A program made the translations under genes and the position numbers. A DNA stretch of 64,000 nucleotides from positions 628,001-692,000 of the forward strand of contig JANTQA010000038.1 of the NCBI GenBank assembly GCA_027625915.1. Reading direction: 5' to 3'. The notes beneath the pieces are model-generated. The model saw nothing but the letters and a program-made list of their open reading frames with translations. It was not told the origin of the DNA and ran no database searches. Source of the DNA: Anaeramoeba flamelloides (lineage: Eukaryota > Metamonada > Anaeramoebidae). Shown here piece by piece: positions 49,401 to 61,313 of this stretch (its first letter is position 1; each line of letters opens with the position of its first letter).

Positions 49401-52400
49401 TTTGATTTTCGATCATTTTCAACGTAAATTTCGAATTTGAGTAGCGAAACAAAATAGTTGTTTTCCAAATTTCAAATTTTCGAAAAAAAAAAAACCCTAA
49501 ATTTTAAATTTTAACAAGATATCTTGAATCCACATTCTTTTAAGTCAACAAATAGATTGTTTGTCATAAAAGTATTATTCACTAACCATGGAATTCAGAT
49601 AGCCCTTAATTTAACTAAAGCCCATTTATTCTATAAAAACACAAAACATAGAAACTTTAGAATCACTTTTTTTTTTTTTTTTTTTTTGAAAAAATAACTT
49701 TTTTATAAAAATGATCTTTTATAGATTATTTATAATTGGATTTAAAAGAGTTAAAATAATCACCAAACCTTTCTTTCAAGGAACGCATTTATAACAAAGA
49801 GCTTATTTAAAAAGGAAATTGAAAATAAAATGAAGGAAAAATTTCCAAAATTCTTCTTTTATCATGACAATGGGACTTTAAATGAGTATTTTTCTCATTT
49901 TTTTTTTTTTTTTTTAGTTATTAATACTATAATTCGAACTGTTTTAAAAAATATGCTTAAAGATTTCTTTGATAAGAAATTTGATAAAACGAAATTAATT
50001 ACAATTAAAAAAGAACAAGAAAAATAAAAAACAAAACTCAAATAATTATAAAGCAATATAATTTTTTCAAATTATTTAAACAGATATTCTTATTTTATGA
50101 ATAAAAATAAATCACAATTTTGTAAATTGTGTTAAAAAAATAATAATTTGGATACCATTTAAAGAAAAGGCGCCATTTTCTCTGTGATCGTGTCGTCAAG
50201 TGTCGTAGAGTGCCTAGGTTTTTTTTAATTTTAGAAATAGAAAGAAAATTTTTGAAATTTTCTTTTTATTTCTAAAATTAAAAAAAAGCTAACGGCGGTT
50301 TTCCAGAATTTAAAAGAATCGAGTAAAACCAAAGATTTTACGCAATTCTTTTGAATTCTGGAAAACTTAACGAACTTACAAGACCATGAAAATAATCGTA
50401 AAATCTATATATTTGAAATACCAAAAAATAATATTTTAGAAAACTAAATTGAGTTTAAAATCCTTCTAATGACTGTGTCTATTTTAGATACTCTTTGAAT
50501 TAGGAAATACAACTTTTAGTCACTTCAAAATTCCCTCTTTACTAGGCTAAGTTCCCAACACTTATTTCTTAACAATAAATCCGAAATACAAAACAATAAT
50601 ACTTTTCAATTTTTTTCAAATAATAATAATATTTTTAATATTATTAATAAATAATATTCAATATCTTTATTCGCTCGAATGAAGAAAAAGGATATGTTTG
50701 AGTCTTTATTAAAATTTCTAAATATACATTTAGGAATTAAGGAAGTGTCATCAAGTGCCGCCAGAGTGACATGAGTACCGTAACGTGCCTAGCCTTTCCA
50801 GAATTTAAAAGAATGGACTAAAATCTTAGATTTTACTCAATTCTTTTAAATTCTGGAAAAGATAATAGCGTTTTTTTTTTCAATTTGAGAAATAAAAAGA
50901 AAATTTAAATCAATTTTATATTTATTTCTCAAATTAAAAAAAACCTAACGAAAAGTGCCTAGGTTTTCCAGAATTCAAAAGAATTGAATAAAATCTATGA
51001 TTTTACTCCATTCTTTTAAATTTTGGAAAACCTAACGAAAAGTGCCTAGGTTTTCCAGAATTCAAAAGAATTGAATAAAATCTATGATTTTATTCCATTC
51101 TTTTAAATTTTGGAAAACCTAACGGCAAATAAGAGGAATTAAAAACCACACCCTTAAATTACAATAAAAACAAAATATAATTTTTTTTTTTTATTTTTAA
51201 ACATATTTAATAATTATTCTCAATAAATCATACCAATATTAATAATTCTAATAGACATACCATTTATGGAATTTAAGAATTCAATATACAATCCAAAAGA
51301 TCATCAGCGGGCCATCACCAAAATTAAAAAAGGAAATTGAAAATATGATGCTTAAATGTTTAGAAAAAATATCAAATATCTATAACAAAGCAAAAATATA
51401 TATTGAATTTAGTTTGATTTCCTTATATTATTATGAAAACGAAAAAGCAGAAGAATATCTTGGGAAAGCAAAGGATATAACCGGCCTTGAAGGCGATTTA
51501 ACTGGATTTTTAGGAAAACGAACAAAATTTCAACAATTTGAAACCCCACAATTAGTCTTGAAAGTTGAATCGAAATTAGATAAATTAATTACTAATGAAG
51601 AAAAGAGATTAAGTTTCGAATTATTTTCAGAAGATGTTGAAAATCAAGATGAAACATTATTGAATCAAGTTAAATTAAATATTAAGAATAAAAAAGAAAT
51701 CGAATCATTAAAAAAGCCCATTCATGAAATTGATCAATGTATTATTTTAGCAACTTCCGAATATATTTTGAAAACTAACCCAACCAATATAATAACCAAG
51801 GAACGAATTAAAACACATTACATTCGAATTCTTGCTTCGCCATTGAATTGGATTTGCCATAATTTTAGTTTATTGAATCGCTCGATCTTAGAAAAGGGAT
51901 CAATAAAAACAATCGAAAGGTCTACAAACCAAGTAAAAGAATTAGTTCATCAGTTTTATAATGAGGAATATGCCAATGTTTTTTCGAAAAATAATATGAA
52001 AAAGCAAAAAGAAAAAAAGAAACAAAAAGAGAAGGAAAACCAAGAAGAAAAAGGAGAGGAAAAAGAACAGGATCAAAAACAAGAAAAAAAAGAACAAGAA
52101 AAAGAAAAAAAAGAACAAGAACAGGAACAAGAAAAAGAAAAGAAAAAAAAAGAACAGGAACAGGAACAGGTAAAGGAAACTGAAAAAAAAAAATATGCCG
52201 AGAATTACCAAAGGTTCCCAATGTTTTTTTGTTTAAGTTATCCAAACTTTTGGGAGATCCAAACATCCTTAGCAAAGTTATGGTTATCAATTGGCGTCTC
52301 GTCTTCTGCGGTTGTAATTTTCGAACGATTAGAATCATGGGGTGCATTAACGGAATGCTATTTATTTCAAAAGCAATATTCCCTTGCCGAGAAATTGATC

Positions 52401-53831
52401 AAAAAATTAATCAATAAAAAGAAATCAGATTTATCTCTATTATATTGTTTAATGGGCGACATTAATAAGGATATCACATGGTATAAAAAGGCATGGAAGC
52501 ATTCAAATAAAACCTATGCAAGAGCACAGCGATCCATTGCAGAGCATTATTATAAAAAAAAGAAATACCAAAAGTCGATCAAATACTTTGAAAAATCCTT
52601 ACAAATCAACCCCCTGTATCCCAGCATTTGGTTTAAATTGGGATATGCTTCAACGATTACAAAGCAATATGAAAAGGCATTGTCAGCATATGGCAGATGT
52701 GTCAAACAAAAGCCTAATGATGGGGAATCCTGGAATAATTTGGCAACCATTTTTTTAAGGTTGAATCGAAAATCTGAAGCCTATTTTGCCCTGACACAAT
52801 CCTCAAAACAAAATTATAATTCTTGGCAAATCTGGGAAAATTTGTTTTTGCTTAGCTTGGATGTTGGCGAAATTCAAAAAACGGTATATGTGGGTAATAG
52901 ATTATTCCAAATGGGTAAAAAGGAATTAAATATTCATGTTCTAAGAAAATTAGTTTTATTTGTTGGCATTGAAAATGAAGAATTTTTCCATAGATACAAC
53001 TCTGACCAAAAAAAGAACATTTTAAATCAATTGAAGAATAAATTTTTCAAAAATCAATTACACCAATTACTCGAAAAATGCTCAAAAAGGTCTCCTTTAA
53101 ATCCAGATATATGGAATGTCTATGCTATTTTTTGGGAAAGGAACAATATTATCAATCAGTCGATACAAAGTAGACAAAAGGCATTAAAATTTTTAGAGAA
53201 GGGCAAATGGTATACGGAAAAAGATCCCTTCGAAGAAGTTTTCGAAACGGCAATTGAATTAAGAAAATCAATGCTCAAATTATCTAATGGTAATTATAAT
53301 GAAGAAAACGAACAAAATTCTAATTCTAGTTCAAATTCACAGTTGGAAAAAAATCAAGATATAATCGATCTTAAAAAATTATTAAATTCAATAGAACTTC
53401 AATTAAAAAGTACTTTGAAATTAGCCAATGAATTTTGGAAGAAAGAAGAATTATATTTAGAGTTTGAAAAATTATTTGATCAAAAAATCAATTTTGATTT
53501 TAATTATATTCATAAAATACTATTAAATGAAAAGAAATTGTTGAATAAGATCACAAATTTGAGTGAAAATAATAAATTTGAAATGAAAGAAAAAGAAAAT
53601 GAAACTGAAGAAAAGGAGAAAGAAATCGATATTGAAAAAGAAACAGAAAAAGAAACAAAAAAAGAAACAGAAAAAGAGACAGAAAAAGAAAAAGAAGGGG
53701 AAAAGAAAAAGGAAAAGAAAGAAACAAATGATCACCAATTTGGGTTTATAGAAGCATTTGAAACAATACAAGACATGAATTTTAGCGATTCTGAAGATGA
53801 AGATGAAGATGAAAAAGAAGAAAAAAAATAA
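46411..53831 (+). CDS. TTC27: TTC27 homologue, TPR protein
   Basis: Exons are 46411-46944 and 51255-53831 (phase 0), 1,036 residues. The N-terminal part has TNWVGP (human SNWTGP). The second exon opens WNLRIQYTIQ, then LISLYYYENEKA, DLTGFLGKRTKF (human DLTGALGKRTRF) and a TPR solenoid (about 600-710) with ARAQRSIAEHYYKKKKY, GDGESWNNLA-like NDGESWNNLATIFLRL and WQIWENLFLLSLDVGE. These leave little doubt about orthology. The human protein has 843 residues; the excess is Lys/Glu/Gln repeats at about 430-495 and at the C-terminus. TTC27 is a cytoplasmic TPR protein essential in yeast and linked to assembly of large complexes, but its reaction is not defined. I chose ATG 46411; the frame upstream has no better start. 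A start at 51345 would lose the first exon. Confidence 0.9.
47043..47200 (+). pseudogene. Decayed exon in TTC27 intron, part 1
   Basis: After an acceptor-like CTAG the frame reads RKYTLKANNFLNLEQQKLVK, then AFVFFDQDGLQ, a TAG (47136-47138), and goes on in the same frame as IVFRSIISGIISIRDSQNTL to a TAA. It looks like a former exon with one stop inside. It does not resemble TTC27. Family unknown. Confidence 0.35.
47504..47650 (+). pseudogene. Decayed exon in TTC27 intron, part 2
   Basis: A good acceptor (CAAACAG, 47497-47503) opens a 49-codon frame bounded by a possible donor GTTCGA. It contains FYSHLFLNR, a TAA (47543-47545), then TEESLIIETARASQFSQELD and PLHKFRMSFVPTLIE. Phase would even fit TTC27 exon 1, but the true second exon at 51255 aligns better, so this is foreign to TTC27. 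Family unknown. Confidence 0.4.
48166..48240 (-). repeat. Foldback hairpin module, stem type B
   Basis: Arms 48166-48201 and 48205-48240 (36 bp each, 3-base loop) pair with few mismatches. On the minus strand the caps read AGAGTGTCCTAGG before and CCTAACGGAAAA after the stem, as in the other copies. Confidence 0.8.
50217..50366 (+). repeat. Foldback hairpin array 1 (modules B, A)
   Basis: Module B has arms 50217-50251 and 50255-50289 (35 bp, 3-base loop, about two mismatches), capped by GTAGAGTGCCTAGG and CTAACG. Module A has arms 50298-50328 and 50336-50366 (31 bp, 7-base loop) around GTTTTCCAGAATTTAAAAGA. The 5' side has a G+C-rich leader with repeated AAGTGTCG / GAGTGCC words (50192-50216). 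Confidence 0.85.
50786..51124 (+). repeat. Foldback hairpin array 2 (modules A, B, A, A)
   Basis: Four modules follow each other: A (about 50787-50862), B (about 50869-50950), A (50955-51037) and A (51042-51124). The last three are joined head-to-tail by the same AAAA linker between CCTAACG and GTGCCTAGG. The last two are 87-bp tandem copies that differ at about one base, so this duplication is recent. A G+C-rich leader (50743-50785) repeats AAGTGCCG and GAGTGACATGAG words. The array ends 130 bp before the TTC27 second exon. Confidence 0.88.
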
Positions 53832-55215
53832 AAAATTAAGATCCAAAATTATAGAATAGAGGAATTAAATGAAATAATTAACTTGTTTTTCTTTTTTTTC
53901 ATTTCTAATACTAAAAATAATAAATCTTTATTGATAATAATTTTTTAGTTATACATAAATAATTAGATTGATTTTTTATTTTTTTTTTTTTTTTATTTTT
54001 GTTTCTTAAATTTGATTTATTAAGTAAATTGTCAATTCAGAAATAAATCAAACTTATTTCAGAAAAGTAATTATAACGTATTAGGATAAATTTGTTTCAA
54101 TAGTTTTCCCGATTAAATTTAATTAGATTATTACTTGGTTTATTTAATAATTCGCAGGCTATCTAAAAATACAGAAAAATTTATTCAAAGTTAATCTTTT
54201 GGAAAATGACAAATTTTTATTCATAAAAGAAATTTCACTCTTAATAATTAAATTATTTGAGAAATATCAATATTAGATCCCTTACTTGTTTGGATTATGA
54301 ATAAACAATTCATCAATTAAAATTTGAATTTTTTTTAAAAGGGTAGAAAAAAAATAATTACCAGAAAGTTTTTTGGTTCTGAATATGAGTAATTTATGAT
54401 CTATAAAACTGTTTCTTTCTTTGAATTTACTTATTTTAACTTAAATTTGAAATTTTATTTTAATGAATCGACTAACCCCAGATTTTTTGGAAGTTCTTTA
54501 ATAATGAACAGATTTTAATAAAATTTTATTTTTGATTTTATTAACTTAGATACACCTAGAATTAATAGAAAAAAAAAATGTCAAGGACCATCAGTATTTC
54601 AAAATATTAATTAATGGGGTTTTAATGTAAAAATAATTCCATTGGCCAATCTCAAAAAATATCCAAGAATGTTTATTCTTAGATATCTTGAATAAAAGTC
54701 TTTATTTTATCTTAAGTTAATTTCATCAAAGTTGTAATCATTTTGAGTCTTTTATTTAACTAAAATTTGATTTTGATATCTTATTTGTCCAATCTAAAAG
54801 CTTTTTAAAAAACAAAAGTTATTTTTGACAAATAACAAAATCCAGAAGAAAATAAATTATTAAAAGGACCAAAGAAAACCAGACCCAAAGAAAAATTTTG
54901 ATTAACAATCGATAAACTCAAAATCACATTTTTTATAAAATTCACACCAACCTATTTGTCTTTCATTCTTCAATTCTGATTTACGATGATAGATATAAAA
55001 ATTCATTCTTAAAAATTGCCTTTTTGAACCACTATTAAAATTCATATTAAGTTGAAAATTGCACAACAAAGAACCAAAATAACAAGTTTTACACCTTTAT
55101 ACAAGATAATCTTTTTTCCAATTTTGTGGACATTGTAAACCTTAAATGTTTTACAACACATTTATGAAAAAACGTACACAAACCCATTTTTTTTCCTTTT
55201 ATTGTTAAATCGAAA
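53832..55215. other. Spacer between TTC27 and mannosidase genes
   Basis: This holds the TTC27 3' flank and the mannosidase promoter region. It is AT-rich with T runs near 53970 and no coding signal. No clear core-promoter motif was recognised before the ATG at 55216. Confidence 0.45.
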
Positions 55216-57117
55216 ATGAAGCGTTTATTAGTCTTTGTTTTGTCAATAATTGTAGTCTTGCTTTCTTATTATTTAATACAAAAACCAAAAACAAGTGACA
55301 CTGATCCGGATCTAATTGAAGTTCATCTGATTCCTCATTCGCATTGCGATGTTGGTTGGATTGAAACCCCCATGACCTATTATGACACACGAGTGCACCA
55401 GATTTTGGATAACGTGGTTTCCTTGTTAGGCCAAGATCCAAAGCTAAGATTCAATTGGGTTGAAACGTATTTCCTTCAGCTCTGGTGGCAAGACAGCAGC
55501 GATGAGCAAAAAGCAAAATTAATTGAGCTGATCAACAATGGCCAGCTAGAAATTTTAGGTGGCGGTATTACGATGTCTGACAATGCCTCGCCACATTACA
55601 TGGATGTCATTGATCAATTGACAAACGGCCACACTTGGATCGTGAATCATTTGCACCCCAAGAAAGCCAAATTGCCACGGTACAGTTGGCACATCGATCC
55701 TTTTGGCATTTCACCAACCTTCTCGTCAATCTTCCACGAGAGCTGCTTCCGGGGCTTTGTTGTCAACAGGGTTAACGAAACACAAAAGGAAACCTTTCTT
55801 AATCGATCTCAAGGCCAGTTCTATTGGCAAACACCCCATAACCAAAAAAAGCACCTATGGACCCATTTGATGGATAAGCACTATGGGCCACCACCATCCT
55901 GTGACTGGGAAGACACGCCAGAAAAGTCTCCGCAAATCGACAGCAGCAACGTTGCAAATTCTTCTCTTCAGCTAGTCAAATTCTTAAGAAGAAGGGCAAA
56001 GAACTACCAAAGCAATATTGTAATACAGCCGTTTGGTGATGACTTTCGATTTGTGTATGCAGATTGGCAATTTGGCAACATGACAAAATTGATTAATTAT
56101 ATCAATAGCCATTCGGACACCCTTTCAATGAAAATTCAGTTGTCCACTCTTTCGGAGGCAATCGGCAGGATAAGAGACACCCAAAAGGAAAAAGTACCCG
56201 AAGTCCCCCACTCTGAGGATTTTTTCCCATATGAAGACGAATGGGGCTTTTGGACGGGCTATTTTTCTTTAGCGAGTTGGCTCAAACAGCTTACGGCCCG
56301 CTCGTCAAGCATTTTGAATAACGTGGAAATGTTATATTCGCTGGCCAGCCTTAATGACGAAATTGACCAACATATGATCAAAGATTTGGAACAACTAAGG
56401 ATAAGTGTTGGAATTTTACAACACCACGATACAATCACTGGCACAAGCCCACCTTTCTCTTTAAAATGGATCAAAGATGAAACACTATTATCGATACTAT
56501 CAATTTCAAAAAGTTTGTCAACAATATTTAATAACTTAATTGGCGTAAAGACAGATTGGTATTTTAACAATATCAATTATCAAGCAGGTATTTGTAATGA
56601 TATTTATAATGAATCTAAAATAATGGACGAAGAAAATATGAAGAACAAGGATAATGTAAATGAGAAATTAAACGAAAATGAAATATTTGAAAATGAAGAA
56701 AAAAAGGAACAAGAAAAGGCAAATGAATTGAAAATCGAATTTTATAAAACCGAAAATAAGAAATATCAGAATCTTAATCCAAAATTTTTACAATTTCAAT
56801 TTCCAAAGAATATTTCCAAATTTTTACTTTTGATCAGTAATACTTTAGAAATGCCCAGATCTGAATGGATATCATTTCCAAATGTAAATATGCTCAATAA
56901 AAAATGTATTAGAATTAATAACCATCGAAAGAACAATGACATTCCTATTGAAATAAGTAATAATCAATTATTTTTTTATTTAGATATCCCAGCTATTGGC
57001 TTTCAAACATTAGAAATAATTTTCAATCAGTCCAATTCTTGTAAAGAATTAACAAATAAAAATCCCACATCAATTTCAAAGAAAGATAATAATGATAATG
57101 ATAATCATAATAACAAT

Positions 57118-57165
<48 letters not shown>

Positions 57166-58503
57166 AATAATAATAATAACAATAATAATAAAGAAAACGA
57201 TAGCGACCAGAAAGGAATGCTCGAAAATAAATATTTAAAACTCATTTTTGATCCAAAAACAGGAAGAATGGAACAAATTATTAAAAAAAAATCAAATTTA
57301 TCAGTTAATGTAGAGCTAGATATCCAAGAATACAAAAGTGGCCGATTTGATGGTACATATGTATTTTCTGCAAAAGAAATGTATTCAACACCATTTAACG
57401 ACAATCCAATCAAAAATATTTGGTCATTTTCTGAGAACTTACAACAAGTTACACAAATTTACCATAATAAATTAAATCAAACTATACGACTTTGGAAAAA
57501 CAAAAAATATTTTGAAATAGAATTGAATACAAATAAAATTGATTTATATTCAAATATGATTTTAAAATTAAATTCCACTTTCAAAAACAATGGTATTTTT
57601 TATTATGATTCAAATGGTTTCGTTTTAACAAAAAAGGATTTAAAATATATGCCAAATAAAACAATAGCTTCGTTCTATAGACCAGCCACAACAACCATTT
57701 TGATACGTGACGAAAAACAACAACAACAGCTTTCAATTTTTTTTGATTTTGCACATGGGGTTACATCATCGCACGAAGGGTCACTCGAAGTGATGTTTAA
57801 TAGAAGACACAAATATGCTTGGGGAAACGGCCCCTTTTGGATGAATGACAAAACACCAATGAAACATAATTTTAAAATTAGTTTTGGGAAAATCAAAAAT
57901 GAAGAATTGGAAAGAAAAAATTTGGAGTTACAAATGAAACAACCATTAGAAATATTTTATAGCCATTTAGAACAAAAGATCAAAAACAACAGTGATGAAA
58001 AAAATGATAATAATGATGATAATAAGGATAATGGTGATAATTCTGATCCTAAAAGTAATGATGGCAATGTTGATGATAATGATAATGATAATAATAAAAT
58101 GGTCAATAATAATTATTTACTAAAATTTTCTTCAATTAATTGTACATTTCCCAAAAATTTACATTTACTTTCTTTTAAACCAAGAACTTTTGGTAAAAAT
58201 GAATATTGGTTAAGATTAATTAATTTAAATATGCCAAGTGAAAAACATTCCTTAATTAATTCTCCCCTTTCAATTAATTTAAAAAAATGCTTTTCACCAA
58301 AATATAAATTATTTGATTGGAAAGAATTCTCACTAACTGGCCTTTATCCAATCGAAGAGTGTAAGCCGTTAAAATGGAAATATATAAACCAATTTGATAA
58401 TACAAAAGAAATAAACCAGAATAATAATTTTGAAAACGACGGTATAATAAATCTTTTACCCGGGCAAATTAGAACTTTTAAAATAAAAATAATCAAAAAA
58501 TAA
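55216..58503 (+). CDS. Alpha-mannosidase, glycoside hydrolase family 38
   Basis: This is a single exon of 1,095 residues. Residues 4-21 are a hydrophobic signal or signal-anchor (RLLVFVLSIIVVLLSYYL), so the enzyme enters the secretory system and likely acts in Golgi or lysosome, trimming alpha-mannose from N-glycans. Family 38 motifs are HSHCDVGW (41-48, zinc His/Asp), YSWHIDPFG with the nucleophile Asp near 161, GDDFRF (274-279), and LQHHDTITGT (401-410). The C-terminal beta domains are present, with FDFAHGVTSSHEGSLEVM (a QRS-type region) near residue 850. Inserts of Glu/Lys (about 470-510), Asn (about 630-660, AAC/AAT codons) and Asp/Asn (about 925-955) are extra to the family. The catalytic half is visibly richer in G and C than the rest. 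Stop is TAA. Golgi mannosidase II versus lysosomal type cannot be settled by eye. Confidence 0.95.
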
Positions 58504-59189
58504 ATCATTAAATTATAATTTAAATTTCCTCATACAAAATTAGTTTGGTTTTTTTTTTTTATTTTAAAAATAATTAAGTTTTTTAGTAGTACTTTTTTGA
58601 ACATGTGTACTTCCAAAAAAGTAGTGTATTTTTTTTTTCACATTTCATAAGAAATCATCTTTTTTAATGAAGGTATTCGTTAATTGACAATTCCAAATTA
58701 AGTTTAATATTAATATCGATTGAATCAAAAATTAATGTATTGCTTTCAAAATATGTAAGTTGAATTGTTTCTAAAAAATGAAAAAAAAAAATTGTACTTT
58801 TTTTGGTGAAAACATTGTACGACCAATTTCAATAAAAAACTTGAAATAAGAAACGGGAACAAATGATTTTTTAAACAACGAAATACATTTATATTTATTC
58901 AATTCTATTTAAAAATTTGTTGAAATTAAAAAAGGTATGGAAATGTTTTTTTTGATCAAAAAGAAAATAATAAACACCAATTTCCACACCTAAAAAATAT
59001 TAAATAAAATCGAGATCAGAAATTTTAATATCTTTTATTTATGTAATACAATGCTAAGAAACAAATTGAATTATTATCAAGAATCAATAAATGGCATTTA
59101 ATGATTTTGGCATACTTAAATACTTTTTTGAAGATTTAGTTTAATAGAGACATTTTAAAATAAGTTTATATCACTTTCTTGGAAATAGA

Positions 59190-59625
59190 ACATGTCATTC
59201 AGGGATACCATTGAAAAGTTTTGGATAAAATTAGCTTTCCCACAATTAGAAAAATGTCACCATCTATCTACTCTTAAATCATTTCCAAAACCAATAGTGG
59301 ATCAGAACAATCATAAAAAGTTGAAATACAAAATGAAAATAAAATTTTTTTTTTTTTCGTGTTTCTTATTTTGAATTAATTGGGTTTTCAGAATATGAAC
59401 TTGAGCAAACCGTTTTTTGTGAAAATTCCAAAATAATATTTATGACGTAATCAATATGTTAACCAAATTTCTAACCAACAATTTTCATAAATAAAAAAAC
59501 ACTTTTTCGGATTATTTTGTGTTGAATGATATAAATTTTCACTATTAAAATCATTTTATTTTGTAAAATGTAAATCTTTCACCAATCCAAACAAAAATAA
59601 TTAACATATCCAATAAATTTTTTAC
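59190..59625 (+). repeat. Dispersed repeat family R2, copy 2
   Basis: Partner of 39960-40390. It opens a short frame MSFRDTIEKFWIKLAFPQLE that might be a coding relic of the element, but the other copy does not keep it open. Confidence 0.5.
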
Positions 59626-60582
59626 TACGTCACAAGTAATCACTAAAAAGAATATTTTGGTAAATTGAATAAAAAATTCAAAAACAAAAAAAAATTACCC
59701 CATGTAGAAATTTCAAAACTGAGGAACAATCTGATTATTATAAAAACTAGATATATTTTATGCTGATTTTCAAAAATGAATTATTGGTTTTAAAAATTTT
59801 GATCCATTTTTCTCATTTTGAAAAGTTCAAAATTCAACATATTTCTGAATTATTTCAAAAAAAATTTACCTCTTTGAAAGAAGATTGAAATCTTATAGTC
59901 TACAAAATTAATTTACAAAAATACACTTTAAATTTAAAAAGACTAAGTTTTATAATAACAAAGTTTTAAAAAATCTACTTGGTTTCAATAATAATTCTAA
60001 TAATTTATTAGAATTTCGAAAAAAAAAATAATTTATTAATTCACCGAACAGTTCAAATCAATTTTTCTTTATATTGAATACAAAAAATCTGAGAAAAAGA
60101 ACCAAACAATTGAATTAAAAATTCTATTAAAATACCTTTTTAAAACTAGAAACATTTAATATATAATTTAAAGAAATATTTTTTAATTTGAGTATTATAA
60201 TCAATAATTACTCTCTCAATCTTACTTTTTCCAATAATTGATTTACAACACAAAGATTAATAGTAAAAATTATTTTACTTTTATTTCTCAATACTTTTTA
60301 AATATTTTCAAATAAATAAAGCCAATCCAAATTTACAATTCATATTAAAAAAATAAATATAAGAAATAATATCAAAGAACTTATTTTAATAATAATAGTT
60401 CATTTTGATACTCTGAATGTTTTATCAAATGATATTAATTAATCCTTTGAATTTTGTGGAATTTGACAATAAGTTAATAAAACTATAAAATTTTCAACAA
60501 AAATAATTTTAAATAAAAACAATTTAGAAAATATATATTTTAATTAGATAAAAGAAATCAATAAAAAACCAGAAATTGATAT

Positions 60583-60780
60583 AACAGTCAGTTTCACTTT
60601 TAAGGCACAAACTTTCAACAAAATTTAAGGCACAAAAAAAATCTTAAATTAAGGCACAAAATTCAAATTCTAGTAAAAATAAATTGTAAAAAAAATAATT
60701 ACAAATGTGCTTAAATTTGGAACTTTTTTGTGCCTTGAATTCCATTGAAAGTTTGTCTCTCAAAAGTGAAACTGACTGTA
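60583..60780. mobile_element. MITE family CAGTCAG, copy 2
   Basis: The inverted ends are nearly perfect for about 50 bp: ACAGTCAGTTTCACTTTTAA on the left and, reversed, TACAGTCAGTTTCACTTTTG on the right. Both arms contain the repeated word TTAAGGCACAAA. It is the best preserved of three copies; one flanking TA has become AA. Confidence 0.85.
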
Positions 60781-61125
60781 CTCAACAAAGAAAAGAATAT
60801 TATTTTTAAAACTGTGAAGATTTAAATCCAATTTTAGAGATAAATATATAAGTTACCTTTTACCATTAATTACATTAACCATGATGTAGTATAACCACTC
60901 TAAATTTATTTATTTTATTTTTTTTTCTTTCAACAAGATTTATGTTTTAATAAATTACCAAAAATATAAAAAAAACAAGTACAACATTTTGACCAAATTC
61001 ACTTTTATTAAATGGATTAGAAAAACGGTTAGTAATATAATATTTTATTTTACAAAAAAATGTTCAAAAAATGTTTTTGTATTGGTTCAACAATCACCCT
61101 GAAGAGAAACAATTAATATTTTTTT

Positions 61126-61313
61126 GGTCAGTTTAACTTTCAAAGAACAAAAAAATTTCAAATTAAGGTAGGATTTTGGAGAATTTTTTTTTTTTTTTTT
61201 TTTTTTTAACACAGTTTATTTTATGAGGATCTAAATTTATCCCGTTTATAATTTGTTATTTTTTTGTCTTAAATGTCGTTCAAAGTTTGTGGATTAAATG
61301 ATACACTTGATGT
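61126..61313. mobile_element. MITE family CAGTCAG, eroded copy 3
   Basis: The left arm GGTCAGTTTAACTTTCAAAG and a right arm containing GTCGTTCAAAGTTTGTGGAT can still be aligned to copy 2, with a T run in the middle. It lies 345 bp from copy 2 in the spacer. Confidence 0.6.

Larger units (their letters stand above)
46945..51254 (+). other. 4,310-bp intron of the TTC27 gene
   Basis: Donor GTAAGC, acceptor CTAATAG; homology to human TTC27 crosses the junction without a gap (FEKIP then TYHLWNLR). It contains two broken coding scraps (47043-47200 and 47504-47650), one hairpin module at 48166-48240 and two hairpin arrays at 50217-50366 and 50786-51124. Confidence 0.85.

Noticed and set aside
50217-51124. 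CRISPR-like array
   Set aside because: Units are palindromic modules in head-to-tail order without unique spacers, in eukaryotic intron sequence.
52000-52350. Antisense frames opposite the Lys/Glu repeats of TTC27 (also 53523-53846 and 37172-37450)
   Set aside because: Phe/Leu-rich shadows of the Lys-Glu codon repeats.
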